A stretch of 64,000 nucleotides of DNA from Rotaria socialis. Its lineage: Eukaryota; Rotifera; Eurotatoria; Philodinida; Philodinidae. The stretch covers positions 1-64,000 of the forward strand of contig CAJNYU010001574.1 of assembly GCA_905331475.1 (NCBI GenBank). Reading direction: 5' to 3'. Numbering within the stretch: the stretch's first letter is position 1; each line of letters begins with the position of its first letter. Shown one piece after another: positions 44,219 to 56,341 of this stretch. The translations under genes and the position numbers were made by a program. Below the pieces are notes generated by a model. It saw nothing but the letters and a program-made list of their open reading frames with translations. It had not been told where the DNA came from and ran no database searches.

Positions 44219-45805
44219 CTATCGATTTTGATAATAATTTGGTGTAGGCTGAATCATTGGATTATTGTCGAATTGTTCGTTCATTATTTGTTGATTTGGA
44301 ACTGATGGATCGGATTCAAATAATTTATCGATTTCATCGGCATCAGCGGCATAATCATAAGGAAATGTTATCGATGATTCTACTTTTGCAACTGGTGAAT
44401 TAGTTAAACCTTTAAATGTTAATTCAATAAAGTTAACTTGATGAGTAACTGTATTGAAAAAAGATTTGATTTCAAGTGACATTGGCATTGAGATGTGTAA
44501 AGTTGGATGCATAAAATGACATCGTACTGTTTGAACTGTTGGTGTTCGTAATGATTCTGATAAAGTTTGATGCAAAAGTTGTTGTTCAAGATTATGTATA
44601 AAATCTAATATAGATTTTTGACGAAATAAGTCATATGATATAGACGGTAACGTTGATACTGAACGGTCAACAAGAAAAATTTTCCAGTCGTTCGGCGAAC
44701 AACGACAACGGAATGTACACGATTGAGGATCCTTATAGAGACGCATATTTGTTTCGCTGTATTTTGTTATTAACGGTAGATGGCATATTGCAACAAATGC
44801 GAGAAAACCTGATGTATTGTTTTGTACAGGTTTTAATGCATGATCAATGATTTTGGTCATGCCATCAATAATAACCGATGAATACATATCAGGATTACCT
44901 TGTTGTTTTAATCGACATTCGAAATGAATGGGCAATCCGATACGTTGATTTAATGACATAATTAGACTTTGATAACGTGCTAAATCTTCCGGATGTATAA
45001 ATTTTAGAAAATCTTGTCCAAGCCACTGATCACGTGTCACATTTAAAATGCGATTTATTGCATCCGTAACATGAATAATAGGAAATGTTGCTTGTTCAAC
45101 TGTTGTTACAAATAAAAATGAATTACTTGCTTCGACTGTTAAAAAATTTAATTCATTATCGGTTAAATTTGACGGACGTAATGGATCGTTTTTATGTCGT
45201 AAATTCATTTCAGATATTTGATCGGCGGCTATTTTCAGTAAATCAAGATGATGAAGTTTGGTTGATTTTGAGTCACTTCGATTTGTAATTAACATTGATA
45301 ATTCTCGAAAATGTGCTTTTTCTAATGCTCGTCGATGCGCTTCAACTTGTGTATGTTTTTCCCGTTTATGTGCAAGATCATTGTTATCATCATCTTCATC
45401 ATCATTGTCACCTGAACTGCCTTCTTCGGCTGATGTTGTTAAAATTGATGCTGTCGTTGATTTTTTATGCTTGCCAGATGGTAGATTTCGGCAACAATCA
45501 GTTGATTGACGTGAAATAGTTGGATATGATGCATTTGAATAATTACTGTTCTCACTGCAAATCGATGCCGGTGAATAACTTGCATCCGTATCAGTTGTTG
45601 CTTTACGTTTCTGTGATCTATTCATAGGTGATGCTGTTGATTGAGACATTACCGATGTTGGATTCGTCGCCATCGGAGCCGACGACGAGGACGACGGCAA
45701 TCCGAACAGTTCACCGTCAATCAATGTATTAGGCACATTGGGAGGCAAATTATCGTCGATCTGATAAGGATTATAGTTAGAAAAAAATTGTGGAGTATTC
45801 TGCAT
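44219..45805 (-). CDS. bHLH-PAS transcription factor (ARNT/BMAL-like)
   Basis: Intronless frame of about 528 aa from ATG 45805; a few more codons are open upstream and an AG lies just before, so an upstream exon is possible. Residues 1-150 are Ser/Asn-rich with acidic runs (GDNDDEDDDNND). The bHLH starts KREKHTQVEAHRRALEKAHF with the H...E...R triad that contacts an E-box half-site, loop TNRSDSKSTKLHHL, and helix 2 DLLKIAADQIS. PAS-A follows (NFLTVEASNSFLFVTTVEQA ... VTRDQWLGQDFLKFIHPEDL) and a weaker PAS-B-like region (FRCRCSPNDWKIFLVDRS) near residue 375. The acidic C-terminus may be an activation domain. This architecture fits class II partners such as ARNT or BMAL, but basic-region divergence prevents orthologue assignment. 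It acts in the nucleus as a dimer. Confidence 0.8.
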   Translation of the reverse strand: MQNTPQFFSNYNPYQIDDNLPPNVPNTLIDGELFGLPSSSSSAPMATNPTSVMSQSTASPMNRSQKRKATTDTDASYSPASICSENSNYSNASYPTISRQSTDCCRNLPSGKHKKSTTASILTTSAEEGSSGDNDDEDDDNNDLAHKREKHTQVEAHRRALEKAHFRELSMLITNRSDSKSTKLHHLDLLKIAADQISEMNLRHKNDPLRPSNLTDNELNFLTVEASNSFLFVTTVEQATFPIIHVTDAINRILNVTRDQWLGQDFLKFIHPEDLARYQSLIMSLNQRIGLPIHFECRLKQQGNPDMYSSVIIDGMTKIIDHALKPVQNNTSGFLAFVAICHLPLITKYSETNMRLYKDPQSCTFRCRCSPNDWKIFLVDRSVSTLPSISYDLFRQKSILDFIHNLEQQLLHQTLSESLRTPTVQTVRCHFMHPTLHISMPMSLEIKSFFNTVTHQVNFIELTFKGLTNSPVAKVESSITFPYDYAADADEIDKLFESDPSVPNQQIMNEQFDNNPMIQPTPNYYQNR

Positions 45806-46221
45806 TAGCTGCAATATCTAAAGATGAAAGAGAACGATTGCCTATGAGAGTTGGAGAATTTATTAGTATGGAATGACTTCGCCTACACGAAGCATGATTT
45901 TTAGCATTATTTGTGCACTATTTTGTCGTCCACGTATAAAACGGCAATAATAAACCTGTTCTCCTACGTTCTTAACATTTTTCTCGTCATTTATTGACGT
46001 CATTTTTTCTATTCCTGTGTGTTAACACCTGAGTATTTCAACGAGACGACAACAAACCGAGTTTTTTTTTGCCAATACTTACCTGAAACTTTTTTTTCTC
46101 TCTGTTGTCGTCTACTATAAGCTTTTTTCCTCTGATGTTAAACTAGAGAGTCTTAAATGAGTAATAGAGTAGCAACAAGAAAAAAAAGTAAAGAAGAAAA
46201 GAATCTATCTGACCAATTAGT
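45806..46221. other. intergenic between bHLH-PAS and Ly6-like genes
   Basis: 416 bp, presumably the bHLH-PAS promoter and the 3' UTR of the Ly6-like gene. A TGACGTCA palindrome is approximated at about 45990 (TTATTGACGTCATTT), a candidate CRE/ATF site. Confidence 0.35.
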
Positions 46222-46713
46222 TTATTCGCAAGTAATTACAAAAAAGAAAAATGAAACTAGAAATGTTAATATTTGAACGATTTTAACGTTGGCTTCATTG
46301 CAACCATCTGCAGTGCACAATGTTATTGTTCCTTGCATCTTAATACTTCCTGGGATATCAGGAAAATCTTTCAAACGAAAATTCCCCGTTGAATCCGATG
46401 CTTTTGTTGAACTCATGATATTTTCGGTGATACACGTTCGTAAATAAAGATATTTATGTATTAATGAACGATTGAGACCTCGATCAATATCAACAATAAT
46501 ACCAGAAATTTTTACACAGAATCGTGCAGGAAATAGACCATTTTTACCTTTTATTGTTGCTTGGCATTCAGGTTCGAATCGGTTATCAATCGAATGGAAT
46601 GGATCACTACATGTATCATTTACAAAAGTTGTTGTCATACATTTAAAACACGACAATGTATGAATACTATTAATAAAGCATATAATTAGAATGAGTCTTG
46701 CGATGAATAACAT
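46222..46713 (-). CDS. Ly6/uPAR-type GPI-anchored protein (quiver/sleepless-like)
   Basis: 163 aa from ATG 46713; the frame is open further upstream but without an ATG. The N-terminal hydrophobic segment (MLFIARLILIICFINSIHT) is a signal peptide. The mature part begins LSCFKCMTTTF and shows the Ly6 cysteine pattern (CFKC, NDTC, PECQ, FCVK, RTCI, LCTADGCNEAN) with the diagnostic CN near the end. A C-terminal hydrophobic tail (VKIVQILTFLVSFFFFVI) fits a GPI signal. Small three-finger proteins of this kind modulate ion channels and receptors or sit in epithelial junctions. Single exon as read. Same strand as the bHLH-PAS gene. Confidence 0.72.
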   Translation of the reverse strand: MLFIARLILIICFINSIHTLSCFKCMTTTFVNDTCSDPFHSIDNRFEPECQATIKGKNGLFPARFCVKISGIIVDIDRGLNRSLIHKYLYLRTCITENIMSSTKASDSTGNFRLKDFPDIPGSIKMQGTITLCTADGCNEANVKIVQILTFLVSFFFFVITCE

Positions 46714-46770
46714 AATTGCAAAAACGCCTTGGAAAAATATTGTTTTGTCGATATATTTGATAAATTTCAA

Positions 46771-48202
46771 GTCATTTTTCTATTTTCTTTCTCTATTTGA
46801 TTACTCGGCTACCTTTTTCTCTCGGAATTTCTCTATGTTTCTTCCTCGATCAAATGAATATCGTATTCCTGGGCAGCAACACACTAACAACATTTGAGAC
46901 TTGTTCGTGCAATTCAATGTTAGCTATAATTACTGTTTTCTTTTTTTTTCTCGTCTTCGCCTTGTTGATGTTACACGATGACATGCATATACTATCTAAA
47001 AAACCGAAAGCACAACATCTTCTTCTTCTTCTTCTTCTTTTTCTAATCTCATGAGAATAGAATGTCTCTATCAAGCAATATTGTTGTCAATTTGCAATGA
47101 AAAAAAAACAATCCAATCATAATCTTTAAGAAAAAGAAGAACTGTTCATGACTTTTTTTATTTTCGTGTTGGATCGTTTTCTCTATGTTCAAATATCGAT
47201 AATATGCTTTGTTTTTTCCCCATGACATTAAAGAATAGAAACTTGCTAAATAATTATAGATTATTCATAGCATAAACATGAATATGTTTCCAGATGTTTA
47301 GGAATAGCCTCGGAAATCCGATATATAAGCGATTATGAAGGTGTTCGTTTATGTTGAAAGTAACCGAGCCCATTAAACACATTTTAGTATCAATGATGTC
47401 ATCCTTATTCTTTTTAAGTTGCTTATTGAACATCAGTAATTCAATTTTTGCTTTTCTGCAGAAGTAGCTTCAGAATTATGAAATAGGTAAAAATTTTATG
47501 TATGCACGTGTATCTTAGAAAACTATGTATTTTAATACTCCGATGCAGAATTGGAATATCAATGATAGAGATGACGAGTTTAAATTGAAATTAGGAGATT
47601 TTATTGTTGTCTTGGCTATATGTTGACGAGTATACCAGCATTTGAAAGAAGAAAGATGGCATGTTCTCCTTAATCTCTTAAGAAACTTTGATTGGAATGC
47701 ACTTAAATACTAAGTTTTCTTTTTTATTTATTCTACTACTGTTAAAGTCATGTATTTTCCTAAAGGCGATGATGAATTTCCAACCAAGCAATTTATTAAA
47801 TTAAGAATAAATAAATTGTGAATCGACACTTCTAAATATAGTCAATGAATTTGGTCAAAGAAAAAGTCAACTCAATGCTTACACATCCATTCGTATGAGC
47901 TTCTCATGGTTTTCATATTCTAAACATTGCATATCCAATAGAAATTCAAGGCTATTTTTATTTATCTGCTAAATAAAAAAAAGATTCGATCCGACCAGAA
48001 AATCTTATGCAAAATGTCAAAAAGTCTATATAAAAAGTTTTCATCTAGAAAAACAGAAATATTTAACAGTTTTTACAATAGTATAACTCAGTTCTATTTA
48101 CTTTATTGATAACAAATACGACTTTAGTAGCCAGACGCGCATTCGAGAATACATACATTTTTCTTATCTATTACTTCTATCGTTTTCAACTTAGCTTTAA
48201 AG
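46771..48202. other. intergenic, nothing recognised
   Basis: Contains a CTT microsatellite near 47020-47042. The small frames (46797-47074) are by-products of T-rich or CTT tracts. The right edge is the promoter of the second TIR gene. Confidence 0.45.
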
Positions 48203-50546
48203 ATGATGAGCTATTTCTTCGAACCAAATCCAAGTTCAAGTAAGAAATACACACGGGAAAGATTTAATTGTTATGAAAAAAATTGATTGTAAATATATTT
48301 ATTTGCATTCGTTTTTATTTTCTTTGAAACTAGCTATTGAAACTAATGAAAAAATAATCAATGAAATTATTCAACAAATTTATCAATCCTTCGAACAATT
48401 ACAGCAATCCCTATTGAATTTTGAAAGTACCAACAAAATATCTTCTCCGGAAGTTTGCTTAAATGATCTCAATCAAATCTTTAATCGATTAATAGATTTA
48501 AAACTTAATAATTATTCGGATGTTATGAATATGTTTGAGATAATATTGAAAAACTATCTTGATCTAATTGATATGAATCAATTTATTGATATTATTGCTC
48601 ATCGTTATGCATGTAAAAGTAATATTGTGTTCGCCTCATTTTTTGAGTCATTAAATCCAGAAGGGGCATTAGAGTTAACGCACAAAATGCCAATTAAAGT
48701 TCGTCAACAGATGTATTATCGTATACTTGATCAAATATGTTCATCAAAACGAATTCATTCTTTTCTTAATAATGAATTATTAGTTTCCATCGATGATAAC
48801 CATATTAAACGTATAGTCAGTAATTTTTGTGGATTAATATTAATTTTGGTTTTAAAAATTTTGAATAGTTTAAATGTAAAATTATTAGACATAGAATTGA
48901 AGAAATATCAAAATAATCTATTTGTCCCTTTCATAAAATTTATTGATGAATATTTTCTAACAAATCAATGCTTACAACACGATGTTTTAATTAGACATAC
49001 ACTAGAGTTTCTTCAGATGGTAAGTGATCAACCATTAACAATATCGATATTTATCAATGCCACGTGTCCGCAAGCATGTTTACGTTGGTTATCGCTGCCC
49101 TATTTGAATGATTATGAATATATTCATTGTCTACAGATTGTCTATAATATTGCTCGTCATGATCAAGGAGTGATTATTCTTAATCAATGTCAATGTTACA
49201 GTGTATTAATGCAATTCAATACGGATATATTAAATAATAAGATGGATTTTATAATCGATAAAAACTGGTATGAAGATCTTCAACTAATTTATTTTATGAC
49301 AATAGTTTTAATTATTGATCCCAACGAACTTGTAGCTGAAAGTACTGATTGGTTTATAACATATCGGTTGTTACCAGTGATTTCCCATAGTATGTTATCA
49401 CGTACATTTCGACATCGAAAATTTCATATATCAGAATTCATGATTGTTCTAATGAAATTGTGTACCAACGATAATTTCCTTCATTCTATTTCTACGAAAA
49501 AGAATTATAAATTATCACAAGATGTGCTTGATTTATTGAATTTTTTATTGCATTGTGTTGAAATCGAAAGAGTTGATTATAACTTTTTATCGTTGGATGT
49601 TTTGACAATTACGGCATCAGCAAATATTTTATGGAGTATTTCATTTCACGATCGATATAAGAATAAATTAATTGAAAATATTGAAATTATAAATAGACTC
49701 GTAGCATTTGAGTCAAGTGATACTATTGACAAAATACTACCGAATATTTACATACCTCGTCATATGTCGCCATTGAAACGAGCAATGGATGGCATTTTAC
49801 AAAATTTATATCCTGAGTCAAATATAGATTTAGACATCAGTTCTTCAACGAAATCTAAATCTGTTGGTTCACTAATGATCAGTTATTCTCATGTTGACAT
49901 TGATTTTTGTCGACAATTATATGATACGCTCAGTACTGTTCCTGAATTATCCATCAGTATTGATTTTAACTCTGGTAAATATTCATGGAAAGACATCGCG
50001 CAAACGATTGCGCAATCAGACCTGGTTGTTTTTCTTTTATCACAAAATTTTTTCAACAGTAAATCGTGCCGTCAGGAATTTATCTATGTTACAGATACAT
50101 TGAAAAAGCCATTTATCCCAGTCTTTATCGATACGGAGTATGAAGTAATAGAATGGCTTAAAATTCGAATAAACGAAGTCAAACATATTCGTTTTGACGA
50201 AAATGATTTTCTACATATTTGTAATCAGTTAATATCAATGATCAAAGAAAATATTTCCTTAAACATAGTTGTAACCAAAAATACGTTCGATATCGAACAA
50301 TGGTTTCATAGCAATAATCTTATGTTGGAATTACAAGAATTTTATCAGTTTCAAACTGGTAATGAACTATTATTGTATGCTGAAGCCATATTAGAAACTT
50401 TGTGGACAAAAGAATATGAAAGAATACGAACAAGATTTGAAGAAAAGTTCAAACAAAAACAGCTGTGTCTTTCGCCACATGAGTTCTTAAAATTTATCAA
50501 TGCATTAAACTCTTTGAAAAGCAAGAATCTAAGTTCAACTGCATGA
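48203..50546 (+). CDS. SARM1-like protein: helical repeats + TIR + SAM (paralogue)
   Basis: Two exons: 48203-48239 (MMSYFFEPNPSS) and 48334-50546; 749 aa, TGA stop. Same architecture and intron phase as the minus-strand gene at 40.5-42.9 kb, so a duplicate. Helical repeats to about 510; TIR from about 520: GSLMISYSHVDIDFCRQLYD, SIDFNSGKYSWKDI, VVFLLSQNFFNSKSCRQEFI and IPVFIDTE, with the candidate catalytic Glu at about 593; C-terminal SAM-like segment (DIEQWFHSNNLMLELQEFYQ). The paralogues are strongly alike over TIR-SAM but clearly diverged in the N-terminal half (for example LDLHQFVDAILHYD against IDMNQFIDIIAHRY), which suggests that the sensing part evolves faster than the effector. The order differs from SARM1 as in the sister gene. 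Confidence 0.82.
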
Positions 50547-50856
50547 GAACACTAGTATCTATATTAATACAAGACTTTTTCTTAATTTCTATTGTTGTGT
50601 TATGATTTGTTTATTACTTAGTTAACTGATTAGTCTTTGTTACTTCCTAATAAATTTTGGTCAAATCAAAATCGATGAAAACATTACCAGCAGAATATGA
50701 TCTCAAACTCTCAAATAATAGAAATGCAATGAATCTAAGTACCATATTGTCAGTTTTAGTCTTTAGCATATGGATCAATTAAAAAGAACAAACAATAATT
50801 TCGTTTTCGTATAATACTAGGAAACTCAATTGGCAAATTAACGATTGACAGACATG
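50547..50856. other. 3' flank of TIR gene and 5' flank of tRNA-Cys
   Basis: AT-rich. AATAAA near 50650 may be the poly(A) signal of the TIR gene. Confidence 0.4.
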
Positions 50857-50928
50857 GGGGATATAGCTCAGTGGTAGAGCATTCGACTGCAGATCGAGAG
50901 GTCCCTGGTTCAAACCCGGGTGTCCCCT
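50857..50928 (+). tRNA. tRNA-Cys(GCA)
   Basis: 72 nt without intron. Acceptor GGGGATA/TGTCCCC, D-arm GCTC.AGTGGTA.GAGC, anticodon arm TTCGA-CTGCAGA-TCGAG with anticodon GCA, T-arm CCTGG/CCCGGG region with TTCAAAC, discriminator T. All stems pair, and the sequence is nearly the standard animal tRNA-Cys. Confidence 0.97.
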
Positions 50929-52030
50929 AGTCTAAAATTTCGTTTTTTACATTTTTTCCCTGCACATAAGAAATGACACTGTTCTACATTGAATACAGAT
51001 GGCAGCAATGTTTTGGCGACAGTTGGATGGAAGGTACCAGAATAACGTTTTTGTTACGCAACACTATCTATGAAACTTGTTACATCTTATGCCCATTGGC
51101 ATTTGCTACAGTTAGTGAAAATAAGAAAAAGAGAAATCAGGACAGCAAATGTGCTTTTTCTTCCTTATGCTTGTCACTCTGTTAATATATATCGTTGCCA
51201 AGGACAATGTTATTATTTTATTGCTATATGTTCTGTTTCGTTCGTTGTGAATGTGAGAAATCCGTTGAAAATACGAAGGAATAAAAAAAAAGAGATTGAT
51301 GGCAAAAGAAAATAAATTACGTGTTGCTTTTGTTTTGCTTTCTGCCAATAATAATCTGAGAGTCAAATATTCATCATTGCCTTCTTCTGTGATGTTTTCT
51401 TTGTATGGGTTTTACCCCATCCATCTGTTTTGGTGTATTACCCTTACCATAGGCGGCGGAACGTTTTGAATTTAGGGGAGGCTCAATTTTTTTTCAACAA
51501 ACGATAAAAAGTCGACATTTGGAGAGAAGATAGACTTTTAAAATTCGTTGTCACAGCTTTGATTGAAAATTTTTTCTGTATTGATCCATTTATATTGCTG
51601 CAGAACAATCGAAAATTGCTTTCCTAGTCAAGNTTCAAAGTTGAGGAATTTGAGGCGCTTTGGCGTATTACCCCTAGGGTATCCACTTTCAATTAACTAT
51701 ATCTTTCAAAGTTGAGGAATTTGAGTTGTTTTGGTGTATTACCCTAAAGCGTAACAACTTGGATATCCTCGAAGAAATACACAAAAACAACTGGAATTTG
51801 CATAAGATGCTCAATTCGAATTTGAATATAATTGATTCATGTACTGCACAGTAACACTTCGGAAAAACTTAAGGCACAGATATTGCTACAGGAAAATACA
51901 AATAATATCATTTTATCTGAATTTTTTTTTAAATAATTTGAATTTAAACATGCATATTACTAAGGCTGAAATGTATGGCATAAATTATGATTCCTAGGAG
52001 CATTCCCTGGATTCCTGACAATGCGTAACA
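50929..52030. other. intergenic with a direct repeat
   Basis: TTTCAAAGTTGAGGAATTTGAG followed by the TTTGGYGTATTACCC word occurs near 51637 and again near 51705; TTTGGTGTATTACCC also appears alone near 51428. Probably fragments of one repeat family. One ambiguous base (n) lies at 51633. No gene was recognised. Confidence 0.45.
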
Positions 52031-52490
52031 TTGGTAGATGAAAGGCTGTCGCTGCTAGAAGCAAGTCGGACACTACTGCATGAATATCTTAGGCTTCGAA
52101 AAGAGTGCGTGAAATTGCTGAAACCATGTATCAGATTGCTAAGATTATTCCTCGGCTTCCGACACCCTTGCCTCGCGTTGCTGTCAGTAGGAATGGAGTC
52201 CTTCGTGACACACCACAGGTACCGGAATACATATCTGAGCTGCTAGATACTTCATACAGGTTACTGCAACTGTGCCTCGTCTTGTTACAGGTATCCAAAC
52301 CAACTTTCACACAAATTAACCTATACATCTCGGAGCACTCAATTTCTTACAGCAAACACAGGAATGCATCTAGCAACATTAGGTATGCTTCTAGCAACCT
52401 CAGGATTACTGCTAGCAACCTTAGGTGTGCTTCTAGCAATCTCAAGAATTGTTTTAACAAGCGCAGGTATCCTTGTAGCAGACTCAAAGT
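52030..52490. repeat. 21-bp periodic repeat (Leu-heptad coding potential on both strands)
   Basis: At 52367-52490 a 21-bp unit (about GCTTCTAGCAACCTCAGGATT) is repeated about six times. Because 21 bp equals seven codons, every frame is a heptad repeat: plus LLATSGLLLATLGVLLAI, minus LKQFLRLLEAHLRLLAVILR. A related stretch at 52035-52145 reads SLLEASRTLLHEYLRLRKEC in one plus frame. No start, splice context or partner exon supports a gene. Confidence 0.5.
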
Positions 52491-52699
52491 CATCAATGGA
52501 TTCTTCGAAAATCTCGTTCTTATTTTATGTGGAATTAGGCAGCTACTCATTCCAAGATCTTGTATGTGCTTCATAAGATCTTTTGCCAGATTTTTCGACC
52601 TGGGAAGCTTTTTGTCGCCAATTCCTAAGCGAAAATTGTTTTCTCAACTGATTTTAACTTGAGAAAATTTTTATTATTTTACTTCTTCACATGTGTTAC

Positions 52700-54229
52700 A
52701 ATCGGCTGAAACTTGTGTCTATTAGTAGCACGTATGGAGTTTAGTTAGTAATTTTTAATAAATTTGAATGATCAAATCGTGATCAATTATCAATTATACG
52801 CCAATGGAATCAGTGACAATATACAGGTGAATTTAACGTTTTGAAACTAGATACATTTGTTCACAATACTTGTTAAAAACTAAACAAGATGTTTCTATTG
52901 TGTATGGAATACATACACGTACACGAAGAGCTTTCTTTTCTATTTGATTACTTTATTAATATTAGGTTTCTCGAATAATATTGTAAATGTAAGAGTGATG
53001 ATCTCTTCATGGAATTTTCTTAATCAGAAATAATCGTACCAATGATATGTATTGTCAGTTAGCCATTAAGCAGCAGATTCATCGTTCTGATTACTTGAAA
53101 CACCTCTGGGATATGGGTGTAGGTGTGAGTGTAGGAATAAATAGTCAAACCCGCACCCACATCCATCAGTTGTAGATGTCTGTTTACAAACTGCCATAGA
53201 TTCATCCAACACGAACAATGATATCTATAAACAATAAACCTGATACTAACAAGACACTCAGTGAAACAGAACATTGACCTTTAGTCAATGATCTGTACAG
53301 CTACCATAGAAATAATCAGTATATTAAATCATTTTATCATTTTCAATCAGCTTCTAGCTATGAGTGATTGAGTTCTAATATAAGTTTCCAAAGTACATGG
53401 ACAATCAGAAGTAATTCTACAAACAATAATTTATTATCCTATAGGAAAATTAAAAGATCTATTCTGAATAACAGTTCTTTAATAATTACATATATAATTA
53501 TTGACGGTTGTAGATGTGCCCCTCGACAACTAACGACAACTACATATATCCTGTAGTGCGCCACAAATAACACTGTTAAATTCAGGACAGGTAACTAGGT
53601 TGAGATACTTGTCTTGCTCATTTTTAATTCACTCTATAATATCAATCCTTCTAGGAAAATTCTTACACCAATACATCGTTGTACTATATTGGTTTATTAC
53701 ATGTATTTTTTGTTTATGATTTTTGAAGTTCGGCGTCATGCTGACTGGGTTTTTTCTTTCGTAATTTTGAAATAACCAGATTGCGTAAGAGTCTACATGT
53801 ATATAATGAATTACAAATAGATGCAAGCTTTCACTTATTCTTTGAATGCATTGTTTCCAAGTGCAAATTCTATGTTCTTAATGTCGATTCTAGATATTTT
53901 TCATGTATTATTATTTTACTTCGATTCATTTATGAGCGACAGTCGAATCAAATCACAAACAAACGGAAGCAATAGCAAGTCATCAAACGAGTAAGACAGA
54001 AAAACTCAAAAATAAACTATGATACTTCTGACTATGTATTGTATATGAGATGGTAGCCTTTTTTCGTTGCTAATAAAATTTTGTACAAAATTCTTATTTG
54101 AAGGAGGTCGGTTTCAGTTCGAGTCTACTCTTGTATATTGCCCATACGCACATTCGCTTTCTCTTCATGTGGTGCTTCTTTGAGACAGCAAATTGAATTT
54201 GAAAAAAATGTCACGCAAAATGAATACTT
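52700..54229. other. intergenic with one hairpin element
   Basis: Contains the hairpin at 53106-53168 and otherwise AT-rich sequence. The right end is the presumed eIF4A promoter. Small frames (53368-53556, 53629-53975) have no support. Confidence 0.4.
53106..53168. repeat. telomere-like hairpin element
   Basis: TGGGATATGGGTGTAGGTGT, loop GTAGGAATAAATAGTC, then AACCCGCACCCACATCCATC. Moderately diverged copy. Confidence 0.65.
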
Positions 54230-56109
54230 ATGGTTCACTTGTATTTTAGAGGCCATGACAGCCAGATCCCAAAAACGGGAGAGCACTCGGTGGATTCTAG
54301 TACGTATATTTTTTTAAATTGAGTTGAAAACATTTACTGATGAATATTCTCTCGTTTCAGATGGAACTATCGAGAGCAACTGGACTGAGCTGGTTAAGGA
54401 GTTCGATCAGATGAACTTGCGCGAACAACTTCTACGTGGTGTTTACAATTATGGTTTTGAAAGACCATCTGCTATTCAGCAAACAGCAATTAAACCATGT
54501 ATTTTGGGTAGATAAAAAGCATGGAGAAGTGATGAAATGTATTTTTACAATGATATTTTTTAGGACATGATGTTATTGCTCAGGCACAATCAGGCACAGG
54601 CAAGACGGCCACATTTTCTATTTCGGTCTTGCAACGGATTGATCTTCAATCTAAAGAGTGTCAAGCACTTATTTTAGCACCTACCCGAGAATTAGCTCAA
54701 CAGGTATAACTATAGGATATTTATATTTTCATAAACGAAAAACGATTTTATTCGATGTGTGTGTAGATCCAAAAGGTGGTGCTAGCAATTGGAGACTATA
54801 TGGGTGTTACATGCCTCGCTTGTATAGGTGGTGGCAGTGTTCAAGAAGATATCAGACGACTTCAATCCGGCGTAAACATTGTTGTCGGCACACCCGGTCG
54901 TGTCTATGATATGCTCGATCGATCGGCTCTCCGTAAGTTGTCAAAAGATATCATTACTTTTAATAATTTTTACGATCGTGAATTTCTGTAGGGAGTAAAC
55001 ATATAAAAATGCTTGTCTTGGATGAAGCTGATGAAATGCTTAGAGAAGGTTTTAAAGATCAGATCTATAATATTTTTATGAAGATGCCGTCAAATATACA
55101 GGTATAAATTGAAGCTTTTTCGTTCTCTTCACATTACTTGCTTTTTTGCTAGACTGTTATTCTGTCGGCTACAATGCCCAAGGAAGTTCTCGATGTAACA
55201 ACTAAATTCATGACTGATCCAATTAAAATTCTAGTCAAAAAGGACGAATTGACTCTGGAAGGTATTCATCAATTTTATGTCGACGTTCAATTGGAAGTAA
55301 GTTTTAATGGACGATGAGTTGAGAGTTTGATTCGATGAAGTCGTTATATACGTGTTAATCTTATTTAGGATCATAAATTTGAGACGCTCTGTGATCTATA
55401 CTCAACGATATGTGTTGCTAAATCTATCATCTTTTGCAATACTCGCCGAAAAGTCGAATATGTGGCACAACAAATGACCGCACGAGACTTTACTGTTTCG
55501 GCGATGGTAAGTTTTTGAGATTCTTACATTTTAGCACATACTTTTATCGACAAATTTGACAACACTCATTCGCGTTTTGCTACTGCGAATGTGCTGGATA
55601 TGAACATAAAATAAATATTCAGCCAATGAAAGAGACTCGATATTTTTTCGATAAATCTGATAAAAACAGAGATATTTTTAGGATCAAGAAAAGTTTTACT
55701 CATGGTTGATTTTTTTTTCCGATTTAGTACGGTAACATGGATCAAGCAGAGCGGAATACGATCATGAGTGCATTTCGTTCCGGCTCGAGTCGAGTGCTGA
55801 TTGCCACCGATTTAATGGCACGTGGCATTGACGTTCAACAAGTCAATCTCGTTGTTAACTACGATTTACCGACCAATCGTGAAAATTATATTCATCGGTA
55901 TGCTAGCTGTGAAACAATTACGAGGAAACAAAGAAAATAAGCATCGATTTTTCTATGTTTTTAGTATCGGTCGTAGTGGACGATTCGGTCGAAAAGGTGC
56001 GGCAATCAATTTTGTCACTAATGATGACCGAAGTATAATGCGCAGCATCGAACAATTCTATAACACGAGAATACAAGAGATGCCAGCGAATATAGCCGAT
56101 CTGTTATAA
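54230..56109 (+). CDS. EIF4A: eukaryotic translation initiation factor 4A (DEAD-box helicase)
   Basis: Nine exons, all in phase: 54230-54299, 54361-54507, 54564-54703, 54767-54932, 54992-55101, 55153-55296, 55369-55506, 55728-55897, 55965-56109; 409 aa, the usual eIF4A length. Helicase motifs in order: the F/Q-motif region ([13 protein letters not shown]), motif I AQSGTGKT, Ia PTRELAQQ, Ib TPGR, II DEAD (VLDEADEM), [44 protein letters not shown]-dependent RNA helicase that unwinds 5' UTRs in the eIF4F complex. The ATG at 54230 is the only one in frame upstream of the conserved region ([17 protein letters not shown]). TATTTTAG just after it could serve as an acceptor, but using it would leave no N-terminal ATG. 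The shortest introns are about 50 nt. Confidence 0.96.
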
Positions 56110-56274
56110 ACAGATGCCGTTCCTGAGCATTCTCATCATTTTTATTAGTACTGACTAATTTATGTACTCCACCCTAGAAAAATTTACTTATCAAATTATT
56201 TCTGATGATTTTCACTAATATGTGTTTTTTTTGTGATTTCTTCTCTTTCTTTAAATAATTATATACATTGATTC

Positions 56275-56280
56275 AATAAA
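56275..56280 (+). promoter_or_regulatory. poly(A) signal of eIF4A
   Basis: AATAAA 166 nt after the stop codon, followed by a T/C-rich stretch. Confidence 0.55.
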
Positions 56281-56341
56281 AATTCTTTTCTCACCTCTTT
56301 GACATTAAAATCTTATCAAACTCAACTAAATAAGTAATTTT

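Noticed and set aside
46797..47074. Overlapping frames on both strands near a CTT tract
   Set aside because: Low-complexity composition only (Leu or Arg runs), with no start context or homology.
51420..51760. Short repeated gene piece
   Set aside because: The repeated GTATTACCC words suggest a transposon fragment; no frame is open.
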